Positions 26,419-35,143 of a stretch of 64,000 bases of DNA are shown here, piece after piece. Position 1 is the stretch's first letter. The number at the start of each line of letters is the position of its first letter. Both the position numbers and the translations under genes were made by a program. The notes beneath the pieces were generated by a model. It saw only the letters and a program-made list of their open reading frames with translations, searched no databases and was not told the origin of the DNA. This DNA is from CBDCFL01 sp965216135 (GTDB taxonomy: Bacteria; Pseudomonadota; Alphaproteobacteria; Rhodobacterales; Rhodobacteraceae): assembly GCA_965216135.1 (NCBI GenBank), contig CBDCFL010000023.1, forward strand, positions 124,001-188,000, given 5' to 3'.

Positions 26419-27198
26419 ATGGATCTTGGAATTCGCGGCAAGACAGCGCTGGTCTGCGCATCGTCCAAAGGGCTGGGTCTGGGCTGTGTGCGTGCGCTGG
26501 CGGGCGAGGGCGTCGATATTGTCATGAATGCACGCGGGCCGGACGCGCTTGAGGCATCGGCCGACGCCGTGCGCGCGGAATTCGACATCAAAGTCACCGC
26601 AGTGGCGGCCGACATCACCACTCAGGACGGCCGCGACAAGGTGCTGGCCGCTGCCGGGCCGGTTGATATTCTGGTCACCAATGCCGGTGGACCGCCGCCG
26701 GGGATGTGGTCAGACTGGAGCCGCGAAGATTTCATCGCTGCACTTGACGCCAATATGCTGACGCCGATCGCACTCATGCAGGCGCTGATGCCCGGCATGA
26801 TGACGCGCGGTTGGGGTCGGGTGGTCAACATCACGTCGATGTCGGTCAAGGCCCCGATCCCGGTGTTGGGCCTGTCAAATTCGGCCCGCGCGGGGCTGAC
26901 CGGATTTGTCGCCGGAACCGCGCGTCAGGTTGCGCCAAACGGGGTTATTATCAACAACCTGCAACCCGGAATTCACGCGACCGACAGGGCCCTGTCGCTC
27001 GATAGCGGCGCGGCCAAGGCGCAGAATATATCGGCTAGCGAGGCCAAAGCACAGCGCCAGGCAACCATCCCCGCGCGCCGCTACGGCACAGCTGCGGAAT
27101 TCGGCGCGATGTGTGCTTTCCTTTGCTCGCAGTACGCAGGATTTATCGTCGGCCAGAACATCCTGCTAGATGGCGGTGCAGTCAACTCGACGATGTGA
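26419..27198 (+). CDS. Short-chain dehydrogenase/reductase (SDR) with atypical active site
   Basis: 259 residues. A cofactor-binding segment ALVCASSKGLGLG (9-21), the NAGGPPPG motif, and a C-terminal FIVGQNILLDGG identify a classical-length SDR. The catalytic Ser is present (NITSMSV), but the usual Tyr-x3-Lys is replaced by LSNSARAGL, so the general acid/base pair is missing. This LSN-x2-R variant recurs in a subgroup of SDRs, from memory. The ATG at 26419 has GGAGG six bases upstream. It is likely a diverged oxidoreductase or a non-catalytic NAD(P)-binding protein. Confidence 0.85.
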   Translation: MDLGIRGKTALVCASSKGLGLGCVRALAGEGVDIVMNARGPDALEASADAVRAEFDIKVTAVAADITTQDGRDKVLAAAGPVDILVTNAGGPPPGMWSDWSREDFIAALDANMLTPIALMQALMPGMMTRGWGRVVNITSMSVKAPIPVLGLSNSARAGLTGFVAGTARQVAPNGVIINNLQPGIHATDRALSLDSGAAKAQNISASEAKAQRQATIPARRYGTAAEFGAMCAFLCSQYAGFIVGQNILLDGGAVNSTM

Positions 27199-27285
27199 CG
27201 CAAATGGCCTGGGCTTGCGAATTTTCGCGTCTGGCCTTAGGGCATAAATCTTGACGGATTTAATCGGAAAAGGGCCACGGCGCGC

Positions 27286-28371
27286 ATGACCGACGACACG
27301 CCAAGGCTGCAGGTTCGCGATCTGGCGCGCTATTTTGATGGCAAAGCGGCGGTTGACGGCGTGTCGCTTAGCGTCATGGCGGGGCAGGTCACCTGCCTGC
27401 TTGGTCCCTCGGGTTGCGGCAAAACCACCTGCCTGCGGGTGATTTCCGGGGTCGACGAGCTGGACGGCGGCGAGATCTATGTCGATGGGGCGCTGATCGG
27501 CGGCAACGGGGCTTTCGTACCGCCCGAACAGCGCTCAATCGGCTTGATGTTTCAGGATTTCGCGCTGTTTCCGCATCTGAATGTGCGCCGCAATGTCGCC
27601 TTTGGGCTATCGGGCAGCGAAAAAACCAGCGCGCCTCGGGTGGACGAATTGCTGGCCCGCGTCGGTCTGGCGCACAAGGCCGAGGCTTTCCCGCATGAAT
27701 TGTCCGGCGGCGAGCAACAGCGCGTGGCGCTGGTGCGTGCCCTGGTGCCACGCCCGCGGATAATGCTGATGGACGAGCCTTTTTCGGGCCTTGATGATCG
27801 CCTGAAAGATGAGATCCGCGACGCCACCCTGGACATCCTCAAAGAGGCGGGCACGGCGGTGTTGCTGGTCACCCATGAGCCGCACGAGGCAATGCGCATG
27901 GCCGACGAAATTGCGCTTATGCGCGACGGGGTCATCGTCCAGCGCGGCGCGCCGTATAACATCTACAACGCACCTATTGACCGGCGTGTCGCGGCATTTT
28001 TTAGTAACATCAACGTGTTACATGGCGAAGTTCAAGGCGCGCTGGTGCAGACTGCATTTGGCGAATTTCTCGCACCCGGTTATGGCGACGGCTCCATGAT
28101 CGACATTATAATTCGACCGCAACATCTGCGCATTGATTTCGACAGGTCGGGCCGCGGCCCCGATCCGACCGCGCAGGACGGCATCGCCGCGCGCGGCGTG
28201 GTGCGCCGGGCGCGGTTTGTGGGGCGCGATTCGCTAGTCGAGTTGGAAATGGATTTTGACGGCTCTATTATGAAAGCCTCTGTCCCTGCGGTCTTTCTGC
28301 CCAAGGCGGGCACGCCATTGTGGATCATGCTGCGGCGGGGCCGCTGCCATGTGTTTCCGGCCCAGACCTGA
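27286..28371 (+). CDS. ABC transporter ATP-binding protein, FbpC-like (iron/spermidine class)
   Basis: 361 residues. Walker A GPSGCGKTT (40-48), Q-loop MFQDFALFPHLNV, signature LSGGEQQR, Walker B IMLMDEPFSGLD, switch His in VTHEP. A C-terminal TOBE-like regulatory domain (DIIIRPQHLRI ... RGRCHVFPA) follows. This is typical of ferric-iron (FbpC) or other CUT1-like ATPases. No permease or binding-protein gene is adjacent, so it is an orphan ATPase within the window and must act with products encoded elsewhere. Confidence 0.87.
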   Translation: MTDDTPRLQVRDLARYFDGKAAVDGVSLSVMAGQVTCLLGPSGCGKTTCLRVISGVDELDGGEIYVDGALIGGNGAFVPPEQRSIGLMFQDFALFPHLNVRRNVAFGLSGSEKTSAPRVDELLARVGLAHKAEAFPHELSGGEQQRVALVRALVPRPRIMLMDEPFSGLDDRLKDEIRDATLDILKEAGTAVLLVTHEPHEAMRMADEIALMRDGVIVQRGAPYNIYNAPIDRRVAAFFSNINVLHGEVQGALVQTAFGEFLAPGYGDGSMIDIIIRPQHLRIDFDRSGRGPDPTAQDGIAARGVVRRARFVGRDSLVELEMDFDGSIMKASVPAVFLPKAGTPLWIMLRRGRCHVFPAQT

Positions 28372-28522
28372 CGCGCATTGACCGGCCCCCATCACAAACA
28401 AATGCACCAATAATCGCGGCAATTCTCGTATTGGTTCTTTTACCTGCGCTCCGGAGGCCATAAATAGGCTAAGGTGAATTCATGGCTGGCCCCGCGCCGC
28501 CCAACATTAGGGAGAGAGCCAA

Positions 28523-28744
28523 ATGCTCAACAATATCGGCCTTCCCGGCCTTCTTCTTATTGCCGTTGTCGTTCTCGTGCTCTTCGGGCGCGGCAAAATC
28601 TCGTCTCTGATGGGCGAGGTCGGCAAAGGCATTACCTCGTTCAAACGCGGCGTTGATGCGGGCAAGAAAGAGATCGAGGATGAGGCAGAAGAAGTCGCCC
28701 GCGACATCACCCCCGAAGAGGACAAGGACAAGGACAAGGCCTGA
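28523..28744 (+). CDS. tatA: Twin-arginine translocase subunit TatA
   Basis: 73 residues. A single N-terminal helix (LPGLLLIAVVVLVLFG) is followed by RGKISSLMGEVGKGITSFKRG, the conserved TatA amphipathic segment, and an acidic tail ending EEDKDKDKDKA. It is preceded by GGGAGAG. First gene of tatABC; TatA forms the pore-like oligomer for export of folded proteins. Confidence 0.95.
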   Translation: MLNNIGLPGLLLIAVVVLVLFGRGKISSLMGEVGKGITSFKRGVDAGKKEIEDEAEEVARDITPEEDKDKDKA

Positions 28745-28777
28745 TCAGGCCATCGGCATTCGGGATAAAGCGCGCGC

Positions 28778-29377
28778 ATGTTTGACATCGGCTGGACCGA
28801 GCTTTTGCTCATCGGGATCGTGGCGCTGATCGTTATCGGCCCCAAAGACCTGCCGGGCATGTTTCACACCCTTGGCCGCGTCACCGCGCGTCTGCGATCG
28901 ATGGCGCGCGACTTTACCCGCGCCATGCAGCAAGCCGCCAAAGAAAGCGGCGTCGATACCGTCACCAAGGATCTGCGCAACATCGCCAACCCGCGCCGCA
29001 TGGGTCTGGACGCAGTCAAAGATGCGGCCACCAAATTCGAGAGCTGGAATCCGCTGAAAGAGGCCACCGGTACCGCCGACAAGAAACCGGGGCCAAACAC
29101 CGCCGCATTGTCCCAAGAACGCGCCGAAGCGAAACGCAAAATCCACGCCGGGGCGGACAAGAAGGCCGGCGAACGCGTGGCCGCGGAAAATGCCGGCGAG
29201 ACAGCGGCCAAGCCCAAGCCCAAGCCGCGTAAGACCACAGCCAAAAAGCCAGCCGCCAAGAAACCCGCCAAGGCCGTGTCGCCCGATCCAGCAGCGGCCA
29301 AATCCACAACCAAGCCCGCATCCACCAAACGCGCGCCCCGCAAAACCAGCGCCAAGACTAAAAAGGCCGACGGATGA
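28778..29377 (+). CDS. tatB: Twin-arginine translocase subunit TatB
   Basis: 199 residues. The start MFDIGWTELLLIGIVALIVIGPKDLP is diagnostic of TatB (Glu8, GPKDLP); then an amphipathic helix. The C-terminal 80 residues are Lys/Ala/Pro-rich and low-complexity (KPAAKKPAKAV), a common feature in alphaproteobacteria. It overlaps tatC by four bases and forms the receptor complex for RR signal peptides with TatC. Confidence 0.95.
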   Translation: MFDIGWTELLLIGIVALIVIGPKDLPGMFHTLGRVTARLRSMARDFTRAMQQAAKESGVDTVTKDLRNIANPRRMGLDAVKDAATKFESWNPLKEATGTADKKPGPNTAALSQERAEAKRKIHAGADKKAGERVAAENAGETAAKPKPKPRKTTAKKPAAKKPAKAVSPDPAAAKSTTKPASTKRAPRKTSAKTKKADG

Positions 29378-30246
29378 GCGCGACCGACGACATAGAAGAC
29401 AGCTCGGCCCCCCTGATCGAGCATCTGGCCGAACTCAGAACCCGGCTGATACGGTCCGTTTTCGCCTTTCTGATCGGCATGATCATCTGTTTCACCGTCT
29501 GGAACCCGATCTTCAACTTCCTGACCGATCCGATCTGCTCTGAACTGGCCGAACGCGGGCAGAGCTGCGACCTGATCCTGATCAAACTGCAGGAAGGTTT
29601 CTTTACCGCCATCCGCATATCGCTTTTGGGCGGCTTTATCCTGGCTTTTCCGTTCATCGGGTTTCAGATGTGGCGTTTCGTGGCACCGGGCCTCTACCGG
29701 AAAGAAAAGAACGCATTTCTGCCGTTCCTTCTGGCCTCGCCGATCATGTTCTTCCTCGGCGCGACCTTTGCCTTTTACATCGTCATCCCGCTGGCATTCG
29801 ACTTCTTTCTCGGCTTTCAGCAGATCGGAACGGGCGGCGAGCTGGCACCAGAGGCCGGCGATGCCGCAGCGCTTGGTGATGCGGGCATAACCTTTCAGGG
29901 TTCGGTTCAGGAATATCTGGCGCTGACCACCAAATTCATTCTCGCCTTCGGCCTGTGTTTCCAGCTTCCGGTTTTGCTCACGCTGATGGGCAAAGCCGGT
30001 CTTGTTTCGTCAGACGGGCTGCGCCGGGTGCGCAAATATGCGATGGTCGGCATTCTGGTGCTGGCCGCGGTTGTCACGCCCCCCGATGTGATCACGCAAG
30101 TCATCCTTTTTGTCGTGGTCTACGGCCTGTATGAAATCTCGATCTTCCTTGTCCGCCGGGTTGAAAGGCAGCGCAACGAGCGGCTGCGCGAAGAGGGGAT
30201 TTTGGACGACGACGAGGATCTGGACGAGGACGAGGCCGCAACCTGA
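29374..30246 (+). CDS. tatC: Twin-arginine translocase subunit TatC
   Basis: 290 residues, with six predicted membrane helices. The N-terminal DSSAPLIEHLAELRTRLIRSV and the first periplasmic loop, which ends with FFTAIRISLLGGF, fit TatC. The acidic tail (DDDEDLDEDEAAT) is long. Relative to E. coli it has an insertion in the second periplasmic loop (GGELAPEAGDAAALGDAG), as I recall for rhodobacterial TatC. It overlaps DUF815 by one base (TGATG). Confidence 0.96.
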   Translation: MSATDDIEDSSAPLIEHLAELRTRLIRSVFAFLIGMIICFTVWNPIFNFLTDPICSELAERGQSCDLILIKLQEGFFTAIRISLLGGFILAFPFIGFQMWRFVAPGLYRKEKNAFLPFLLASPIMFFLGATFAFYIVIPLAFDFFLGFQQIGTGGELAPEAGDAAALGDAGITFQGSVQEYLALTTKFILAFGLCFQLPVLLTLMGKAGLVSSDGLRRVRKYAMVGILVLAAVVTPPDVITQVILFVVVYGLYEISIFLVRRVERQRNERLREEGILDDDEDLDEDEAAT

Positions 30247-31085
30247 TGGACGCCGCCACGCTGACCCGGATTGCCGCCGCACTTGAGCGTATGGCACCGG
30301 TGCCCCAGCCCGCGCCCGACTTCACCGCCGCCGATGCCTATATCTGGCATATCGCCCCGGACCGCCTTGAACCGGTTGACCAGGTCAACCGCGTTGAACT
30401 GTACTTGCTGGTGACCATTGATCGCGCCCGCGACACGCTCCTGGCCAATACCGTGCAATTCGCCCGCGGCCTGCCTGCCAATAACGCGCTGTTGTGGGGC
30501 GCGCGCGGCATGGGCAAATCGTCGCTGATCAAGGCCGTCCACGCCGCAGTGCTGGAACAAGGTCACGAACTTAAAATCGTTGAGCTTCAACGCGATGACC
30601 TGCCCAGCGTGGGGCGGCTGTTGACCCTTCTGCGCGCCTCACAGCAGCGGTTCTTGCTGTTCTGCGATGATCTGTCATTCGCCCATGATGACCAGCATTA
30701 CAAATCGCTGAAGGTCGTGCTTGATGGCGGGATCGAGGGTCGCCCGGATAACGTCATTTTCTACGCCACATCCAACCGCCGCCATATGATGCCCCGCGAC
30801 ATGATCGAAAACGAACGCTCAACCGCGATCAGCCCATCCGAGGCGGTGGAAGAAAAGGTCTCGCTGTCGGACCGCTTCGGCCTGTGGCTGGGCTTTCATC
30901 CCTGTTCGCAGGACGAATACCTGGCGATGATCGACGGCTATTGCGCGGCCTACGGCGTGTCAGTGCCGCCCGAAATCCTGCGCGCCGAGGCGATCGAATG
31001 GCAAGCCACCCGCGGTGCCCGCTCGGGCCGGGTGGCGTGGCAGTACTTTACCGATCTTGCCGGGCGGCAGGGGGTCAGGATTTAG
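30246..31085 (+). CDS. DUF815 AAA-type ATPase
   Basis: 279 residues with Walker A GARGMGKSSL near 87-96 and a Walker B-like RFLLFCDDLSF near 137-147, then NVIFYATSNRRHMMPRDM as sensor region. DUF815 proteins are AAA ATPases of unknown role. The ATG is coupled to the tatC stop, suggesting cotranscription with tatABC; this adjacency is usual in Rhodobacterales. Whether it contributes to protein export is not known. Confidence 0.9.
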   Translation: MDAATLTRIAAALERMAPVPQPAPDFTAADAYIWHIAPDRLEPVDQVNRVELYLLVTIDRARDTLLANTVQFARGLPANNALLWGARGMGKSSLIKAVHAAVLEQGHELKIVELQRDDLPSVGRLLTLLRASQQRFLLFCDDLSFAHDDQHYKSLKVVLDGGIEGRPDNVIFYATSNRRHMMPRDMIENERSTAISPSEAVEEKVSLSDRFGLWLGFHPCSQDEYLAMIDGYCAAYGVSVPPEILRAEAIEWQATRGARSGRVAWQYFTDLAGRQGVRI

Positions 31086-31553
31086 TCGTCGTGCCGTAAT
31101 GCCGTCGCTCATCGTGCCGCCCGGTTCGGTATGGCTGTTGCCCAAACTGGAATACGTCGCCGGCAGGTGCAGAAATTTGGAATATGTCCTGATCGTCCAG
31201 GACACCGGACCCCGGAAATAATAGCATTCCGGCGCCGCGATCTTGTCGATGTCCTTTTTGTACTTGTTGGCAGTGCCCTTGGTCAGATGGAACTTGAGCT
31301 CGGATGTGTTTTCAAAGGTTTCGTGGATGATTAGGGCATCTTCGCCGAGGACCTGATAGGCCTCATACCTTACCAGACCCTTCTCGATCGAATGTGCATC
31401 CGTGCCGACCCGCTGCCACCAGTATTTGGGTTCTTCAAGCTGATCCGAGCCGCCACCGGTGCAGGTCCATTTGGCGGTGACCATGATCGCCGTTTCCAGA
31501 TCGGGCCGCAGGGGGCACGAGTTTTTTGTACCGTTCAGTAAATTAAATTGCAT
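30960..31553 (-). CDS. Uncertain hypothetical protein next to an IS630 border
   Basis: A minus-strand frame of 197 codons, or 174 if starting at the internal ATG 31484 (MVTAKWTCTGGG) that has GGAAA upstream. Residues 24-130 look coding (YEAYQVLGEDALIIHETFEN, KKDIDKIAAPECYYFRG) and faintly resemble an antibiotic-biosynthesis-monooxygenase-like fold. The last about 45 codons are the antisense of the DUF815 gene and are probably not native. The IS630 insertion at 31557 abuts the 5' end, so this could be a truncated gene. Confidence 0.4.
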   Translation of the reverse strand: MQFNLLNGTKNSCPLRPDLETAIMVTAKWTCTGGGSDQLEEPKYWWQRVGTDAHSIEKGLVRYEAYQVLGEDALIIHETFENTSELKFHLTKGTANKYKKDIDKIAAPECYYFRGPVSWTIRTYSKFLHLPATYSSLGNSHTEPGGTMSDGITARRLNPDPLPPGKIGKVLPRHPARAGTAGGLPFDRLGAQDFGRH

Positions 31554-31567
31554 TCATACCAACGGCC

Positions 31568-32116
31568 CTAGTCGTTGACCGTTTTGGCCCATTGTCTGGT
31601 AGTGATTGACGTGATTGCGGTTTTGTCGTTTGCAAAGAAGTTCCATGCTTCGCAACACCTGTCGACGATCTGCTCATAATTGTCGAAGACGGATATGGCG
31701 AGCTTGTTGGCACGCAGATAAGCCCACACATTTTCCATCGGGTTGAGTTCAGGGGAATAGGGCGGGAGTTTGAGCAGGGTGATGTTGTCGGGTACCTCCA
31801 GCTCTGCCGAACCGTGCCAGCCAGCGCCATCCAGAATGAGAAGGGCATGTGCGCCCGATGCGACGGTTTTAGCGATCTCGGCGAGATGCGCGCTCATGGC
31901 CTGTGTGTCGGCATGTGGCATGATCAGAGCGGCCGCTTCAGCCCGTTCCGGGCAGACGGTGCCGAAAATGTAGCTCCAGATATAGCGGGTGTCGCGCGGG
32001 GCACGGGGGCGTGTTCCACGCTCGGCCCGGATACGGGTGAGCGTGCCCTGCTGGCCAACCCGCGCTTCATCTTGAAACCATATCTCCAGGGGCTTGCTGC
32101 GGGCTGTTTCCGGCAA
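31568..32116 (-). CDS. IS630 transposase orfB, copy E (catalytic part)
   Basis: 182 codons in the -1 frame relative to orfA, with the complete DDE core: IWFQDEARVGQQ, HALLILDGAGWH and SPELNPMENVWAYLRANKLA. It is probably expressed only as an orfA-orfB fusion by slippage at the A7 run near 32141-32147; as a separate frame it has no ribosome-binding site. Copy D has the same A7 run, which argues the frameshift signal is a property of this element type and not a random mutation. Confidence 0.75.
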   Translation of the reverse strand: MPETARSKPLEIWFQDEARVGQQGTLTRIRAERGTRPRAPRDTRYIWSYIFGTVCPERAEAAALIMPHADTQAMSAHLAEIAKTVASGAHALLILDGAGWHGSAELEVPDNITLLKLPPYSPELNPMENVWAYLRANKLAISVFDNYEQIVDRCCEAWNFFANDKTAITSITTRQWAKTVND

Positions 32117-32124
32117 GGCTGCTT

Positions 32125-32631
32125 CTACCTCTGCGGCGAAGTTTTTTTAAAAGCCTCCTGTGCATCCGGGTCGGATTTCGGATGCTGCGGGCGCGCCGAC
32201 AGACGCCGAAAGCCCAGGCTTGCCAATTGTTTGCCAACAGTTCGCTCATGCATGGTGACGCCGAAGCGCTCTTCGATCTTGCGTTTCAGATCAATGCGCC
32301 GCCAGCGCACAACCCCATCGGTTTCGGGGTCGGGACCCGCCCGAACCATTTCCGCCAACTCCTCCTTCTGTGCCGCGCTCAGCAGACAGGGTGGATCCGG
32401 CGGGCGACGGTTGAACAGGCCCGACACGCCCTCCGCATTGTAACGGTGGGCCCAATCCCGCAGCGTCTGCCGATCCATGCCGCAGTTTTCTGCCGCCGTC
32501 TTGCGGTCAACCCCATCCAGAACCAGGGCAATCGCCAACATCCGTCGCGCCGCTTTCCCATCCCGGCACCGCGCCGCTTCCTGGCGAAGCTCGCCTGCGG
32601 ACTTGTCTTTGCGCGTAATCCTTACTGCCAT
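32125..32631 (-). CDS. IS630 transposase orfA, copy E
   Basis: 168 residues giving the N-terminal HTH part (CGMDRQTLRDWAHRYNAEGV) and the linker. The ATG at 32631 has GGAGG six bases upstream. The frame ends at EAFKKTSPQR just after the run TTTTAAAAAAAC. In type 1 and type 3 elements here the run has eight A residues and the frame continues as KKNF; here it has seven. A -1 slip on A7 would fuse this product with orfB. Confidence 0.75.
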   Translation of the reverse strand: MAVRITRKDKSAGELRQEAARCRDGKAARRMLAIALVLDGVDRKTAAENCGMDRQTLRDWAHRYNAEGVSGLFNRRPPDPPCLLSAAQKEELAEMVRAGPDPETDGVVRWRRIDLKRKIEERFGVTMHERTVGKQLASLGFRRLSARPQHPKSDPDAQEAFKKTSPQR

Positions 32632-32782
32632 CAAAGCCTCCCTTGCCTTGATGCCACTGAATCAGATCACGCCGCTCGTGGGAATCCCCTTGAGTCAAAT
32701 CTGGGGGCCGTTGGTATAAGTGGCGCAGAATCAAGTGGGGGCTGGTTTGGCCATCCTCCTATAACAAAGATCAGGGGGGCTC

Positions 32783-33883
32783 ATGCCCGATGCGTCAAAC
32801 GCCGCCGCGTTCGTCGAGTTTCAGCGCGTGCAGAAAAGTTACGACGGTGAAATCCTAGTCGTCAAAGACCTGAACCTCGCAATGCCCAAGGGCGAGTTTC
32901 TGACAATGCTGGGGCCGTCAGGTTCCGGCAAGACAACGTGCCTGATGATGTTGGCCGGGTTTGAGACCGCGACACATGGCGAGATCATGCTGAACGGCAA
33001 GCCGATCAACAACATCCCCCCGCACAAGCGCGGCATCGGGATGGTGTTTCAGAACTACGCGCTGTTTCCGCATATGACCGTGGCCGAAAACCTGTCCTTC
33101 CCGTTGGAGGTGCGCAATATCGGCAAGTCAGATCGCGAGGAAAAGGTCAAACGCGCGCTGGATATGGTGCAGATGGGTGCCTTCGGTTCGCGGCGGCCTG
33201 CGCAGCTGTCGGGTGGTCAGCAACAAAGGATCGCGTTGTCGCGCGCGCTGGTGTTTGAGCCCGAGCTGGTGCTGATGGATGAGCCGCTGGGCGCGCTCGA
33301 CAAGCAATTGCGCGAGCATATGCAATTTGAAATTACCCATTTGGCGCATAATCTGGGCATCACCACGGTCTATGTCACCCATGACCAGACCGAAGCGCTG
33401 ACAATGTCGGATCGCGTGGCGGTTTTTGACGATGGGCGCATTCAGCAGCTGGCACCACCTGACCAGCTTTACGAAGGCCCGGAAAATTCCTTCGTTGCCC
33501 AATTCATCGGGGAAAACAATACGCTGGACGGCGTAGTGAAATCGATCGACGGCGATACCTGCATCGTGACGCTGGACAGCGGTGACGAAATTGATGCAAT
33601 GCCGGTCAACGTCAGTGCCGCGGGCGAAAAAACCAAGGTTTCAATTCGCCCGGAACGGGTCGAGACCAACAAGGATCGACTGCACAAGGATGCGCATACG
33701 CTGCAGGCCGAAGTGATGGAATTCATCTACATGGGTGACATCTTCCGCACACGCCTACGAGTTGCCGGTATGGACGATTTTGTGGTCAAGACACGGAATG
33801 CGCCCGATCAGATACGCCATTCACCCGGTGACAAGATCGAGATCGGCTGGCTGGCCCGGGATTGCCGGGCGCTGGACGCATGA
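32783..33883 (+). CDS. Polyamine-class ABC transporter ATPase (PotA-like)
   Basis: 366 residues. Walker A GPSGSGKTTC near 44-53, Q-loop FQNYALFPHMTV, signature LSGGQQQR, Walker B LVLMDEPLGALD, switch VTHDQTEALT, then a TOBE_2 domain (KVSIRPERVETN). A GGGGGG-rich ribosome-binding site precedes the ATG. First gene of an operon: ATPase, binding protein, DUF1330, two permeases. The IS630 copy ends 66 bases upstream, so its native promoter has probably been separated from it. Confidence 0.93.
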   Translation: MPDASNAAAFVEFQRVQKSYDGEILVVKDLNLAMPKGEFLTMLGPSGSGKTTCLMMLAGFETATHGEIMLNGKPINNIPPHKRGIGMVFQNYALFPHMTVAENLSFPLEVRNIGKSDREEKVKRALDMVQMGAFGSRRPAQLSGGQQQRIALSRALVFEPELVLMDEPLGALDKQLREHMQFEITHLAHNLGITTVYVTHDQTEALTMSDRVAVFDDGRIQQLAPPDQLYEGPENSFVAQFIGENNTLDGVVKSIDGDTCIVTLDSGDEIDAMPVNVSAAGEKTKVSIRPERVETNKDRLHKDAHTLQAEVMEFIYMGDIFRTRLRVAGMDDFVVKTRNAPDQIRHSPGDKIEIGWLARDCRALDA

Positions 33884-33989
33884 GAAATTGCCATGGCCCG
33901 GATCCCGGGTTCATGGCGCATCAAGGAAACCGGGCGTGGCCCAAGGCCGGGTATCCACCAAATCAAATGGGCCAACATGGGAGATATAA

Positions 33990-35084
33990 ATGAAATTCAC
34001 TAAAACCTTGCTGACACTTGCCGCCGCGACCGCGGTTGCGGGGTCTGCAGCAGCCGAGGACATGGTCATCGTGTCCTGGGGCGGGGCCTATACCGCCTCG
34101 CAGCAGAATGCCTACCACGATCCGTATATGGCGTTGAATCCAGACGTGAACATCATCAACGATGCAAGCTCGGCCGAAGCCGTGGCCAAACTTCGCGCCA
34201 TGAGTGAAGCGGGCAATATCACTTGGGACGTGGTTGACGTGGTGGCGGCTGACGCCATGCGCCTGTGCGACGAAGGTCTGGCGTTGGAAATCGATGCTGA
34301 CACCCAATTGGCCCCGGCACCCGACGGAACCCCGGCATCGGAAGATTTTGGCGACTTGATCGTCTCGGAATGCTTCATTCCGCAAATCGTCTATTCGACA
34401 ACTTTCGGGTATCGTAACGATCTTGTCGGTGACACGCCGCCTACATCGGTCTGCGCCGTGTTTGATCTGGACGCCTATCCAGGCAACCGTGCGCTCGAAA
34501 AGCGCCCGATCAACAATGTCGAATGGGCATTGCTTTGCGACGGCGTGGCCAAAGAAGACATCTATGACGTGCTAAGCACCGACGAAGGCGTCGACCAGGC
34601 GTTTGCCAAGCTCGATACGATCAAGGACAGCGTAATCTGGTGGTCGTCTGCGGCCGAAGGCATTCAGCAATTGGCCGATGGCGAAGTGGTAATCGGCTCA
34701 AGCTACAACGGTCGGCTGTTTTCGATGATTGCCGAGCAAGATCAACCGGTCTCGATGCTCTGGGACGCGCAAGTGTTCGATCTTGACGGTTGGATCATAC
34801 CAGCCGGTTTGTCGCCTGAGCGCGAAGCCGCAGCGCTGGAATATATCTATTGGGCAACCGGTACACAGCGTCTGGCGGATCAGGCCAAGTACATTTCGTA
34901 CGGCCCGGCGCGCCTGTCGTCGGCACCTTTGGTTGGGTTGCACGCAGAACTTGGTATCGAAATGGCGCCGCATATGCCGACTGACCCTGAAAATGCCAAA
35001 AACACTTTCCTCTATAACTACGAGTGGTGGGCAGACAATCGCGACGATCTGGATGCAAAATTCCAGGCGTGGCTGGCCCAATAA
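33990..35084 (+). CDS. Polyamine-class ABC transporter periplasmic binding protein (PotD-like)
   Basis: 364 residues with a Sec signal peptide (MKFTKTLLTLAAATAVAGSAAA) and SBP_bac_8-type features: VIVSWGGAYTASQQNAY at the N-terminus, TWDVVDVVAADA, and NWxxxx-like SSAAEGIQQLADGEV motif in the second lobe. It begins with GGGAG before the ATG. The class includes spermidine/putrescine and other cation binders; the ligand is not deducible. A strong hairpin follows at 35096. Confidence 0.92.
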   Translation: MKFTKTLLTLAAATAVAGSAAAEDMVIVSWGGAYTASQQNAYHDPYMALNPDVNIINDASSAEAVAKLRAMSEAGNITWDVVDVVAADAMRLCDEGLALEIDADTQLAPAPDGTPASEDFGDLIVSECFIPQIVYSTTFGYRNDLVGDTPPTSVCAVFDLDAYPGNRALEKRPINNVEWALLCDGVAKEDIYDVLSTDEGVDQAFAKLDTIKDSVIWWSSAAEGIQQLADGEVVIGSSYNGRLFSMIAEQDQPVSMLWDAQVFDLDGWIIPAGLSPEREAAALEYIYWATGTQRLADQAKYISYGPARLSSAPLVGLHAELGIEMAPHMPTDPENAKNTFLYNYEWWADNRDDLDAKFQAWLAQ

Positions 35085-35095
35085 TAGAAAGCGCG

Positions 35096-35114
35096 GGGCG
35101 GGTTCAACCCGCCC
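35096..35114 (+). promoter_or_regulatory. GC-rich hairpin after the binding-protein gene
   Basis: GGGCGGGTT and AACCCGCCC flank a single base, giving a practical stem of seven GC-rich pairs with a five-base loop (TTCAA). It lies eleven bases after the stop. There is no T-run, so it is probably a stability element or weak attenuator, as at 8965 and 59218. Confidence 0.65.
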
Positions 35115-35143
35115 TGCCACATCAATTGGCGGGCGCGCGACAT

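Larger units (their letters stand above)
31557..32716 (-). mobile_element. IS630-family element, copy E (type 2)
   Basis: About 1160 bp bounded by TA dinucleotides. Terminal inverted repeats are CCAACGGCCC at both ends (31559-31568; complement 32705-32714). The same element type lies inverted at 40867 (copy D), so the pair brackets the 33-40 kb polyamine-type operon. The element lies immediately 5' of that operon. Confidence 0.85.
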
